Positions 8,972 through 16,275 of a stretch of DNA of 64,000 nucleotides are shown piece after piece. The notes under the pieces are model-generated. The model made no database searches. It was not told the origin of the DNA and saw only the letters and a list, made by a program, of their open reading frames with translations. The DNA lies in the NCBI GenBank assembly GCA_038210655.1, contig JBBQWM010000007.1, positions 1-64,000 of the forward strand, in the 5' to 3' direction. A program made the translations under genes and the position numbers. The stretch is from 54-19 sp038210655 (GTDB lineage: Bacteria; Chloroflexota; Chloroflexia; Chloroheliales; Chloroheliaceae). How positions within the stretch are numbered: position 1 is the first letter of the stretch; every line of letters begins with the position of its first letter.

Positions 8972-9042
8972 AATAAATGAGCAAATTTTGCCTCCGCACC
9001 TACCGATGTAATCGGGCCGGACGCAAAGTTCGCTCATTTATT
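8972..9042. terminator. Bidirectional terminator between convergent genes
   Basis: AATAAATGAGC (8972-8982) pairs with GCTCATTTATT (9032-9042), with further inner pairing (TTTTGC and GCAAA). Both flanks are A/T-rich. It separates the plus-strand hydrolase from the minus-strand methyltransferase. Confidence 0.6.
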
Positions 9043-9068
9043 AAAAAGCTTGAACACCCCTAACAAGC

Positions 9069-9719
9069 CTATGCGCGATTAAGAATAGCTTCAACTGATC
9101 TTTCTACAAGACGGGTTGTGCGATCCAAGATTGCGTTTAGGTAGAGCGCTTGTGGGTCGCGTCCGTAGGCCAAACGTCTGGCCCAACTGGTTGGGAAGGC
9201 TTTGAGGGCTACCGCATCCAGCTTTACCAATTGCCCGGTTGAAAAACCACGTTTTTTAAAGACGCGCCGCACCTGTTGACCACCTTCTTCCAGCCCCCAA
9301 CCCGCCTCCTGCAAAGCGCCACTGTTTAGCCGGATTTCCAGCTTTGCTCCAGGGCGGGCCATTTGCAACAAACCGTCGATCAGCCCGGAACCGGGGTCAA
9401 GCAAGCCGGTTAGCAAACTGCCCCAGGGGAAATTGATTGTCACGACCTGGGCCAGTCCGCCCAATTCTGGCGGCAGTGCCTCGGTGTTGGCGATCAGATA
9501 GAGACTGTTGGGTCGCGCCCGGCGCGAGAAATCCACCAGATTCTCGCGGCAGGCATCCAGGCCGACCACAAACCGGGTCGGGTCAGACTGGGCGAGGTGG
9601 TGGACATACCGCCCGTCGCCCGTACCAAGATCGATCAGTAGTTCCCGGTAGCCCGCCAACCGCGCCCTCAAAGTTGCTCCATCCAATTGGAAAGACTGTT
9701 TACCGTGCATGAATTCCAT
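9069..9719 (-). CDS. KamB/NpmA-like 16S rRNA adenine methyltransferase
   Basis: Class I SAM-dependent methyltransferase. Motif I LLIDLGTGDGRYVHHLA, the acidic loop VVGLDACRENL, and especially INFPWGSLLTGLL are hallmarks of the family that methylates N1 of A1408 in 16S rRNA (KamB, NpmA, CmnU). The frame is open to 9839, but ATG at 9719 gives MEFMHGKQSF and 216 residues, the usual size, with GGAG ten bases upstream. In that family the PW pair after INF positions the flipped adenine. Chromosomal homologues in non-producers may be housekeeping or intrinsic-resistance enzymes; sequence alone cannot decide. The preceding gap is unusually long. Confidence 0.8.
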   Translation of the reverse strand: MEFMHGKQSFQLDGATLRARLAGYRELLIDLGTGDGRYVHHLAQSDPTRFVVGLDACRENLVDFSRRARPNSLYLIANTEALPPELGGLAQVVTINFPWGSLLTGLLDPGSGLIDGLLQMARPGAKLEIRLNSGALQEAGWGLEEGGQQVRRVFKKRGFSTGQLVKLDAVALKAFPTSWARRLAYGRDPQALYLNAILDRTTRLVERSVEAILNRA

Positions 9720-10280
9720 AGCTAATACTCCGTTCTTTTTGTTTGTGAGTTGGAAAACCGAACAAAAAGAACCGAGCGGGAGGTGGACGAGCGCACAGGG
9801 AAATAAACCTTGAACAGCGTCAAGTGCCGTCCAGGTCATCGGGTTCTGGGTTAGAAATGGGAAAACAAAATAAGCCTCGGTAGGAGAGGTGAGGCCGCTT
9901 AGAAAAGCATACTAAATTTTAGCAGGGAGGTCGGGCCGTGTAACTGTTCATCTCATTAAATTTCTAGGACAAAGCAATCGGTCGCTTTGCCGCTTATACT
10001 ATAGCATAAATCTGTCACTACGGGCAAGACCTTTTTAAAAAGTTCTGAAATTTATTTTAACTGCCAGATTTGCATTTTAAGGGGTTTTAGGCTAAGCTAT
10101 CCAGGTGCGACTGAAACTTAGCCATACTTAGAAGCGTATTGCTCATGTAAAGGGCTGTCAAACTAAGGGTATGCTTTATGCATAAAATTGCTAGGGTCAC
10201 AGTCTTAAGCAATGAAAGGTAACATCAGGCTGGTTGGGAGTTAGGTTGGCAATCCAGCTTACAGAAGGAGGAAGATAGTA
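9720..10280. other. Intergenic leader region, divergent genes
   Basis: No gene recognised. On the minus strand it is the leader of the rRNA methyltransferase. A small hairpin (GCCTC ... GAGGC, about 9873-9895) lies upstream of that gene and the frame stays open in phase for 40 codons before the chosen ATG. On the plus side it ends with GGAGGAAGATAGTAATG of the next gene. Confidence 0.4.
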
Positions 10281-10850
10281 ATGGCAAACGGTAAAGTACA
10301 AAAAGCTCTTCGTCAAGTTGTCGAAGGTGAACATCTGGCTGCGAACGCGCTGGCCGTCGCTATCGGCAAGGTCAAAGAAACTGATCTAAAGCAGTTGTTG
10401 GGCCAGATTCGGGAGACGCACGAGGCTAATATCGAAGAAGCCGGCACCAAGCTTCAAGCTGCCGGTGGTAAATACCCTATTCCGGGGTTGCGCGATCAGC
10501 TAAAGAAGGGCTGGGAAGCCGTAGCGTCCAGCAAAAACTCGGTGGATGCTTTGAAGCTGCTCCAAAAGAAAGAGCGGGATGCTCTGGGTAACTACAAAGA
10601 CATGCTTAACAAAGCCAATGACGAGCAAATGCTAGGGTTACTCTTGCGTAATATGGCCGTTACGACCGAAAATGTAGTCAAGCTAACCGAGACGCTCGGC
10701 CAGTTGCAGACCAAGAATAAAAAGAAGGGTCGCATCCTGGGTATTCCAGGTACTTTCTGGGTGTTGGGATTGGCAAGTGGAGCCGGTTATTATTTCTACC
10801 GCAAGACCCAGGCCCAGTCGGATAGCGCCGCCAGCAGCACCAAGAGCTAA
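10281..10850 (+). CDS. Ferritin-like helical protein with C-terminal membrane anchor
   Basis: 189 residues. Residues 1-145 are almost entirely amphipathic helices resembling a four-helix bundle of the ferritin-like/DUF2383 type (VEGEHLAANALAVAI, LLGQIRETHEANIEEA, LLRNMAVTTENVVKL). Residues 150-170 (GIPGTFWVLGLASGAGYYFY) form a single membrane segment, followed by a short Ser-rich tail. Glu/His spacing (EGEH, ETHE) could bind metal but is not a complete di-iron set. The strong site GGAGG before ATG supports the start. Function unknown; stress or envelope-associated roles are only a guess. The rsfS gene follows about 100 bp downstream. Confidence 0.65.
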   Translation: MANGKVQKALRQVVEGEHLAANALAVAIGKVKETDLKQLLGQIRETHEANIEEAGTKLQAAGGKYPIPGLRDQLKKGWEAVASSKNSVDALKLLQKKERDALGNYKDMLNKANDEQMLGLLLRNMAVTTENVVKLTETLGQLQTKNKKKGRILGIPGTFWVLGLASGAGYYFYRKTQAQSDSAASSTKS

Positions 10851-10953
10851 CCGTAAACTTTCCTCCTGGCTTTTAGCTCACGAGGAAGCTTTGGCAAATG
10901 CAGGCGAGGTGGCGACCGATGGGCGGCTAACTCGCCTGTTCTGATTATATGTT

Positions 10954-11322
10954 TTGATTATACAAGGAGAGACTGGTATCGAACCGAACGAATTGGCCCG
11001 CGCAATTGTCGATATAGCCGAAGACAAAAAGGCCAGCAACATAATTTTGCTGGACATTCGCAGCGTATCTGTAATTGCCGATTATTTTGTGATATGCAGT
11101 GGTAATAGCGAACGCCAGGTGAAAGCTATCGCAAATGGGATCGAAGATGAGTTGGATGATAAAGAAATCGCTCCTAGCCACAAAGAGGGTCTCGATCAGG
11201 GGCGCTGGGCCTTGCTCGACTATGGAGATGTAATTGTTCACGTTTTTACGACGGCAGAACGAGATTACTACCGCTTAGAAAAACTCTGGAGTGGGGCGCA
11301 AACCGTACTGGTGATCCAGTAA
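10954..11322 (+). CDS. rsfS: Ribosomal silencing factor RsfS
   Basis: RsfS binds uL14 on the 50S subunit and blocks subunit joining in starvation. The family pattern is clear: IVDIAEDKKASNIILLDIRS, then ADYFVICSGNSERQVKAIA, DQGRWALLDYGDVIVHVFTT and RDYYRLEKLWSGA. The start is uncertain. TTG at 10954 is the only conventional upstream in-frame start but has no ribosome site, while a perfect AAGGAGAG (10964-10971) lies inside the frame six bases before an ATC codon at 10978, which would give (M)EPNELARAIVD, the usual family N-terminus. Usual neighbours such as nadD are absent. Confidence 0.9.
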   Translation: MIIQGETGIEPNELARAIVDIAEDKKASNIILLDIRSVSVIADYFVICSGNSERQVKAIANGIEDELDDKEIAPSHKEGLDQGRWALLDYGDVIVHVFTTAERDYYRLEKLWSGAQTVLVIQ

Positions 11323-11460
11323 ACGGCTTGCTGGCTCTATCAAACTGGATTTGGTTCTAATATCTAACAGCGTTCTAGTTGATTGTGGTAATATATAGGT
11401 AGCATAATTTGCAGTCGGCCTGTGTGACCGGCTAACCAGATAGGGGAAATTAAAGCAGCT

Positions 11461-11646
11461 ATGCAAAACCAGGCGAATAAATCGAATAGTAGTCTTATCG
11501 TTGGAATGTTGATCGGTAGTATAGCCGGGATGGCTTTCGGAGCGCTGGCGACTAATTTGGTTGCTCGCTTTGTTGGCAAAGCCTGGACTAAGGCGGTTCA
11601 CCGCGATCAGCCTCATCAAGTTGACCCACGCTGGCTCCTCCAATAA
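11461..11646 (+). CDS. Small single-pass membrane protein
   Basis: 61 residues. A polar N-terminus (MQNQANKSNSS) leads into one glycine-rich membrane segment (LIVGMLIGSIAGMAFGALAT) and a basic C-terminus. The arrangement resembles small YtxH-type membrane proteins, but similarity is only at the level of layout. A GGGGA stretch lies upstream of ATG at a loose spacing. It sits alone between rsfS and the large membrane protein gene. Probably real, role unknown. Confidence 0.5.
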   Translation: MQNQANKSNSSLIVGMLIGSIAGMAFGALATNLVARFVGKAWTKAVHRDQPHQVDPRWLLQ

Positions 11647-11778
11647 TCGATAGGCTGGGGAGCCAGCCAGTTATCACCCCATATTTAAGCCTCGGAATGT
11701 TTATCGGCGGGCTACTCCACCAAGAGCAACGCTTCCGCTTGAGACTAAAATTTCGTTTTGATTAAAAATCCGTCCAAA

Positions 11779-11809
11779 TTGCCCATTGGGACCTGTTTTG
11801 TTCTATAAT
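11779..11809 (+). promoter_or_regulatory. Candidate sigma-70 promoter
   Basis: TTGCCC (11779-11784) and a perfect TATAAT (11804-11809) with a 19-bp spacer, about 50 bp before the membrane protein start. The spacer is on the long side. Confidence 0.4.
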
Positions 11810-11859
11810 AGAAATGGGATTTTTACTCTGTATAAACGGGATGGTAAGGAGTTATTTTG

Positions 11860-13140
11860 ATGGAAAATATACAACGCAATTCAACTGTAATGGCCCCGGC
11901 GGTTCCAGTCGTGCCGCCCAAGCTTAGTCTGGCGCGGCCTTTTTCGCCCAAAGCGGCCCGTCGGGTGAGCAACTACCGGGTGGCGGTCGGGTGGTTGCTG
12001 GTTGGGTTGTGGTTTGCCGGTTTATTAGCGTTGGCCTGGGATATTCAGTGGCATTCGGTGGTCGGTCGGGATGGCTTTTGGACCCCGCCTCATTGGATGT
12101 TTTATGGTGCGGTGACGGTGGCCGGAGTACTGTGTCTGGGCCTCGTGCTGACCGAGACTTTTCTTTACCATCGGGGCTATCCGGGCCTGAACGACCAGAA
12201 TACCACTCGTGTGCTATATCTCTTTCGGGGGCCAAATGGGGTTATCCTGGCTGGTTTTGGCATGGTAGCGATGCTCGGCTCTGCGCCGCTGGATGATTAT
12301 TGGCATCAAATCTACGGGATCGATTTAGCAGTCTGGACACCCTTCCACGTGATGTTGGCAATCGGTATCATAATGGCGAGTATTGGGCTGCTTTATCTTT
12401 TCGCTTCGGAAATGAACCGACGCGAAAGCTGGCGACCAGTTGCCGCACCCGCCAACCGGGGACAAGCTATTGTAAGCCAATTACGCGATCTGCTAAGCCC
12501 GGCCCGGCTTGGCCTGATAGTGACTTCTATCAACCTTTTAGCCAGCTTTTGGCTCTTGATGGAGCCGACCTTTATCGGTAAGCTGACCATCGGGCAACTC
12601 AGAATACCGTCTTATTCACTGGCTGTCGCGGCTGTCCCCCTGATTTTGGTAGCGGTCGTAAATGCTACCCGCCGGGTTGGGGCTGCCACGTTACTCGGAG
12701 TGGTTTTTCTGCTCTTCCGCTTTGTGACCGAAGTTTTTATGATTTGGGGGGTAAATTATCTAGCGGTAGACCAGGGTGTGACTTTGCGACGGGATAACGA
12801 TTTGCAGGTGATGAGTACAATCTATCCGGCTTTCCTCTTTTTGGCCGGGCTGGTTGTGGACGGCATTTACTGGCTGACTCGTCGTTGGCGCAGTGCGGAT
12901 CGCTTGCTCCCAACTGTGCTGACGGCAGTCGGGTCGTCGTTGGCGGCAGGTCTGCTCTTGTTCTTGCTCGAAAAGCCCTGGCTGGCCTACAACAATTTGA
13001 TGGGCAAAAGTGTGTTTACCCTTAGTGGGCAGTTCCAGCCAGATTATTGGGCGGCGTTACCGGCCGTGATAGTGATTGGGGCGTTAGCCGGGTTGGTCGG
13101 GCTGGCTGTCTCGGTCTCCTGGCGCTATGCCGACCGTTAA
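11860..13140 (+). CDS. Multi-pass membrane protein, family not recognised
   Basis: About 426 residues with a hydrophilic N-terminal 40 and roughly ten hydrophobic segments (for example AVGWLLVGLWFAGLLAL, MFYGAVTVAGVLCLGLVL, HVMLAIGIIMASIGLLYLF). Histidines occur near membrane segments (WDIQWHSVVGR, PPHWMFYG, DYWHQIYG, WTPFHVMLA), reminiscent of haem- or copper-associated membrane proteins. That idea gains slight support from the next gene, a FixH/YtkA-like protein starting 10 bp after its stop. ATG at 11860 has AAGGAG eight bases upstream; TTG at 11857 is adjacent. A metal or respiratory-assembly role is inference. Confidence 0.7.
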   Translation: MENIQRNSTVMAPAVPVVPPKLSLARPFSPKAARRVSNYRVAVGWLLVGLWFAGLLALAWDIQWHSVVGRDGFWTPPHWMFYGAVTVAGVLCLGLVLTETFLYHRGYPGLNDQNTTRVLYLFRGPNGVILAGFGMVAMLGSAPLDDYWHQIYGIDLAVWTPFHVMLAIGIIMASIGLLYLFASEMNRRESWRPVAAPANRGQAIVSQLRDLLSPARLGLIVTSINLLASFWLLMEPTFIGKLTIGQLRIPSYSLAVAAVPLILVAVVNATRRVGAATLLGVVFLLFRFVTEVFMIWGVNYLAVDQGVTLRRDNDLQVMSTIYPAFLFLAGLVVDGIYWLTRRWRSADRLLPTVLTAVGSSLAAGLLLFLLEKPWLAYNNLMGKSVFTLSGQFQPDYWAALPAVIVIGALAGLVGLAVSVSWRYADR

Positions 13141-13150
13141 GGACAGGCTG

Positions 13151-13783
13151 ATGAAAAAATTTAGTAGTCTTTTCAGCCTGTTAGGGTTGCTGGTGCTTGG
13201 TTTGGCCCTAACGCCGGGACTCGCCCTAGCCCAAACCGCTCCCAACGGCGATTATCAGGCCGGGCCGTATACCGTTCGGATCACTTTTGATCGGGACACT
13301 TTTAAGAGCGCTCAGGAGTTCTTCTTGACGGTCGAGCGGTTGGATAAGGCCGCCCCCGATTGGCAACTTCAGGCCGAAGCCGTGCCGTTACGTGGAACCA
13401 GCGCCACGCCAGTCAAGTATGACGGCAACTTTGAGACCAGCGAACCATCCAAACGGCTAGTCAAGCTGCAACTACCCATTTCGGGCAATTGGTTTGTTCA
13501 TCTGACCTTAAAGGGTTCGGCAGGCCAGGGCGAATTGCGGTTGCCGGTCAAAGCCGAACCGCCGCCAGTGATCGAGTATTGGTTGGCCTGGCTGATTGGG
13601 CTATCTCCTATTGTCGGGCTGATCGGGTTTGGGATTGGGCAATGGCGGCATGTCGTCCGGCGCAAGCGCGAAGCACGCCTCGTTGGGGCTACCCCGACGC
13701 AAGAGACCCCCGTTTTGGCCGGATTACCCACTCAGGTCGATTATGGCGAAAAACCCGCGTCGGTCTCTAGTCCCAAGTCCTGA
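13151..13783 (+). CDS. Secreted, anchored FixH/YtkA-like protein
   Basis: About 210 residues. The signal peptide (FSSLFSLLGLLVLGLAL...LALAQ) is followed by an immunoglobulin-like domain (YTVRITFDRD, EFFLTVERL, SGNWFVHLTLKG) of the kind seen in FixH and YtkA copper or oxidase-assembly proteins. A single membrane segment (WLAWLIGLSPIVGLIGFGIG) and a basic cytoplasmic tail follow. The open frame begins at 13127 inside the preceding gene, but ATG at 13151 gives MKKFSS, a normal signal-peptide start. It is closely coupled to the multi-pass membrane protein, and the pair likely acts together at the membrane. Confidence 0.7.
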   Translation: MKKFSSLFSLLGLLVLGLALTPGLALAQTAPNGDYQAGPYTVRITFDRDTFKSAQEFFLTVERLDKAAPDWQLQAEAVPLRGTSATPVKYDGNFETSEPSKRLVKLQLPISGNWFVHLTLKGSAGQGELRLPVKAEPPPVIEYWLAWLIGLSPIVGLIGFGIGQWRHVVRRKREARLVGATPTQETPVLAGLPTQVDYGEKPASVSSPKS

Positions 13784-13792
13784 TATAGCGAA

Positions 13793-13960
13793 AATCTATG
13801 GGCAGAGCCATATCCAACAAGATACCACTCTCTTGTGGGACATTGCTCTGTCAATGGATGTTTTAGGGACGGTCTATGGGCAGAGCTATATCCAACAAGG
13901 GATGAAGGATGAAAGGGGACTGAGTAGCTCGATTGTGGGATACCGCTCTGTCAATGGATT
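13793..13960. repeat. Family C repeats, two tandem copies
   Basis: Two successive units each begin TCTATGGGCAGAGC(C/T)ATATCC and end in GCTCTGTCAATGGAT, the two ends being partly complementary. A GGATGA tract lies inside the second. A third copy, inverted, is at about 44891-45000. Confidence 0.65.
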
Positions 13961-13980
13961 TTTTTGTTGTAATAAATTAG

Positions 13981-14010
13981 GTAACTACCCAGATTGGGCG
14001 ACCACACAGG
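13981..14010. repeat. Left part of a split family B repeat
   Basis: GTAACTACCCAG ... GGGCGACCACACAGG is the left arm of a family B palindrome whose right arm is at 16190-16264. It is interrupted by the 2.2-kb element. Confidence 0.7.
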
Positions 14011-14579
14011 CTTAACAATTGCATAAATTTTTCACAATTCGTTTAGCCTACTACAAAATGTTACTTTGGCTAATTTTTAGCTTATAAGATTGTTTCAAAC
14101 CTTATTCACTCGCTTGCTTCAAGAAATTCAGGCAGTTTCAGTCTAAATTTTTGAATGAACCTTTTTGGAACAGTTATATTAATTTAAGAGTGCTTAATAG
14201 CTTTATCTCATTCAAAACCAGGGGCCGCACAGATATAAGAATAAATGGACTTTAAGTATGCCTTAGCTGAAGTGGCCCCCGAAAATGAACGATCTCGTTT
14301 CAACGGCCTAAGCGGGTGAGGTAGACAAATGCTCGAAAAATACCCCCGTTTTTAACTGGTCTCAAAAACGGCGACATTGACTGACCAACAAAGTTGGTTA
14401 GCAGAGATTTTGTCGGGTAGGTCAATCCAAAGATGATTGAGAAACATTCGCAAATCTAGAATTTACGCCACAAGTGAAAATTCTGTTCATAAATTCTACA
14501 GGCTGGCAATCGTCGTGGTCGGTGCTATCCTAGGATGAACATTCGAGCCGCTTGCGTGCCTCGTTCACCGTGTGCAGCC

Positions 14580-15779
14580 TCAGTCGTCGATTGACTGATA
14601 GGCCGATGTCCAGAAGTCGCCGAAAAGGTTGGAGGGGGGCGGTAAACGCTGGGTCATGACGATTGCGACCATTTCCTCCGTGGGGTCTGCATACCAGGAG
14701 GTACCTAGTCCGCCGTCCCAGCCGAACCGTCTGGGGACCGCCGATATATCGTCGCGTTGGCTTATTACGGAGACCCCGAAACCCCAGCCGCGATTGTCCT
14801 CGAGGAAAGGTCCGGCTACCGTCCTCTGTCTAGGCAGCAGTTGGTCAGTTGTCATCACCTCCACCGACAACCGCGACAGGATACGTTCACTCCCGTGCTT
14901 CCCTTTGTCCAGCATCATTTGACCGAAGGACAGGTAGTCGTCGATGGTGGAGACCAATCCTCCAGCGGCATCTGGGAATGCGGGTGGGCAGTTCCATTGG
15001 CTGTCATGAACATCGTCATAGACCTCGAACGCTCCGCTTTCGAAGTTGGTCCAGTAGCATGTCGCCAGTCGGTTAAGGTTGGAGGTTGGCACGCTGAACC
15101 CGGTGTCCTTCATGCCGAGCGGAGCGAAAATGCGCTCACGCAAGAACGTCTCCAGCGGCTGACCCGCAGCGCGTGCGATCAGCACGCCCAACACGGAAAA
15201 CGCAATTTCGTACATCCACTGCTCACCTGGTTGGTGCATCAGCGGTAGTGTTGCGAACCGATTGAGCCAGTCATCTGGTGCCAGCGTCGTCGCGGGCTTC
15301 GGCGGTCCCATCACGATCTGCTGCTTGCTCGCGGCAGTTAGGATAGGATAGTCGCCCGCCTCCATAATGAAGCCGAAGCCCATACGCATAGTCAGCAGGT
15401 CGCGCACTGTGATGGGTCGATTCGCGGGAACCGTGTCCTCAATCGGCGCGTTGAGGTGCTTCAGAACTTTACGGTCTGCCAGTTCAGGTAGTAGTCGATC
15501 CACGGGCTCATCCAGCCGCAGCTTGCATTCCTCAACCAGAATCATCGCCGCTGCTGCTGTAATTGGCTTGGTCAACGAGGAGATTCGGAAGATTGTGTCG
15601 CGCCGCATCGGGTCGCTGCCGTCGAGAGCTTTCATGCCAATTACATCGATATGCACATCACCTCGTCGGCTGACCAGGGTGACGATACCTGGCACATCGC
15701 CGCGCTGGACATAGCTGGTCATCACATCATGCATCCGCCCTAATCGCGCTTCGGACAATCTTCCGCTGCTCTTTGGCAT
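14580..15779 (-). CDS. Serine beta-lactamase-related hydrolase (class C fold)
   Basis: Penicillin-binding-protein/AmpC-like esterase or peptidase family of 399 residues. The nucleophile motif SxxK is SLTK (about residue 70), the second motif region is the Tyr in GEQWMYEIAFSVLGVLI, and the third is the Gly-rich GWDGGLGTSWYADP. DLLTMRMGFGF and GMKDTGFSVP are typical of the family. No signal peptide, so cytoplasmic. The frame extends to 15911, but ATG at 15779 (MPKSSGRLSE) has a GGAG-containing leader and fits the family start. It is the only gene in the TIR-flanked element. Members range from esterases to D-aminopeptidases; substrate unknown. Confidence 0.85.
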   Translation of the reverse strand: MPKSSGRLSEARLGRMHDVMTSYVQRGDVPGIVTLVSRRGDVHIDVIGMKALDGSDPMRRDTIFRISSLTKPITAAAAMILVEECKLRLDEPVDRLLPELADRKVLKHLNAPIEDTVPANRPITVRDLLTMRMGFGFIMEAGDYPILTAASKQQIVMGPPKPATTLAPDDWLNRFATLPLMHQPGEQWMYEIAFSVLGVLIARAAGQPLETFLRERIFAPLGMKDTGFSVPTSNLNRLATCYWTNFESGAFEVYDDVHDSQWNCPPAFPDAAGGLVSTIDDYLSFGQMMLDKGKHGSERILSRLSVEVMTTDQLLPRQRTVAGPFLEDNRGWGFGVSVISQRDDISAVPRRFGWDGGLGTSWYADPTEEMVAIVMTQRLPPPSNLFGDFWTSAYQSIDD

Positions 15780-15899
15780 CCTTGTTCCACTCCACGCCTT
15801 TATACAATATATGCTCTGATTATAGCAATCTTTGGATGAAATTGTCAACTTAAATTTTGGAACAAATAGGCTAATCTCAAAAAAGGGTCTACGAGCTTG

Positions 15900-16023
15900 G
15901 AGACCAAGCAAAACCGGGGGAGATAACTTGTATAAAGCAAAAATAACCTGAACAAAGTTGTTCCTTTAAGTAAGAAAATGACTTGCTTATTCTAAAAGTC
16001 TCCCCCAGTTTTTGTTTGGTCTC
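15900..16023. repeat. Inverted repeat upstream of the hydrolase
   Basis: GAGACCAAGCAAAACCGGGG... (15900-15923) and its near-complement (15999-16023) face each other inside the mobile element. A third partial copy (CCCCCGTTTTTAACTGGTCTC) is near 14344-14364 at the other side of the gene. Confidence 0.55.
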
Positions 16024-16189
16024 GGTATATTTTAGGACAGATTTTTAGGTTTATTGTGCATACCATCACTAAGGTACAATCCTGTTCCGTTACTACTCAT
16101 CAGTGTCATTGCAATAAGGTAAAACCACACAGCTAATCTGATTAGCTTTATACTAAATAATTGTGAAAAATTTATGCAATTCTTAAGAT

Positions 16190-16264
16190 AGGGTCGCACC
16201 CTACAACGGATTTGGGGTAGGAGCGACCACACAGGGTCGCCCAAATGGTAGATTGAGTAGTTAC
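16190..16264. repeat. Right part of the split family B repeat
   Basis: AGGGTCGCACCC ... GAGTAGTTAC completes the family B palindrome begun at 13981. Its outer 8 bp (TAAATTTT) match the left flank (TAAATTAG) at 6 of 8 positions. Confidence 0.65.
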
Positions 16265-16275
16265 TAAATTTTGTC

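Larger units (their letters stand above)
14011..16189. mobile_element. TIR-flanked element carrying a serine hydrolase
   Basis: Perfect-but-one 29-bp inverted repeats bound this segment: CTTAACAATTGCATAAATTT... at 14011-14039 and its complement ending ...AAATTTATGCAATTCTTAAG at 16159-16187. The outer flanks are the two halves of one family B palindrome. AGG is present on both sides of the join and fits a 3-bp target duplication. The interior holds one gene (serine hydrolase, minus strand) and AT-rich non-coding ends but no transposase, so it is probably a non-autonomous cargo element. No match to a named insertion-sequence family can be claimed. Confidence 0.7.

Noticed and set aside
9069..9719. 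Acquired aminoglycoside-resistance gene
   Set aside because: No mobile element or resistance context; only a family resemblance to A1408 methyltransferases can be claimed.
13629..14015. 128-codon frame running into the family C repeats
   Set aside because: Overlaps the FixH-like gene out of frame and is built from repeat sequence.
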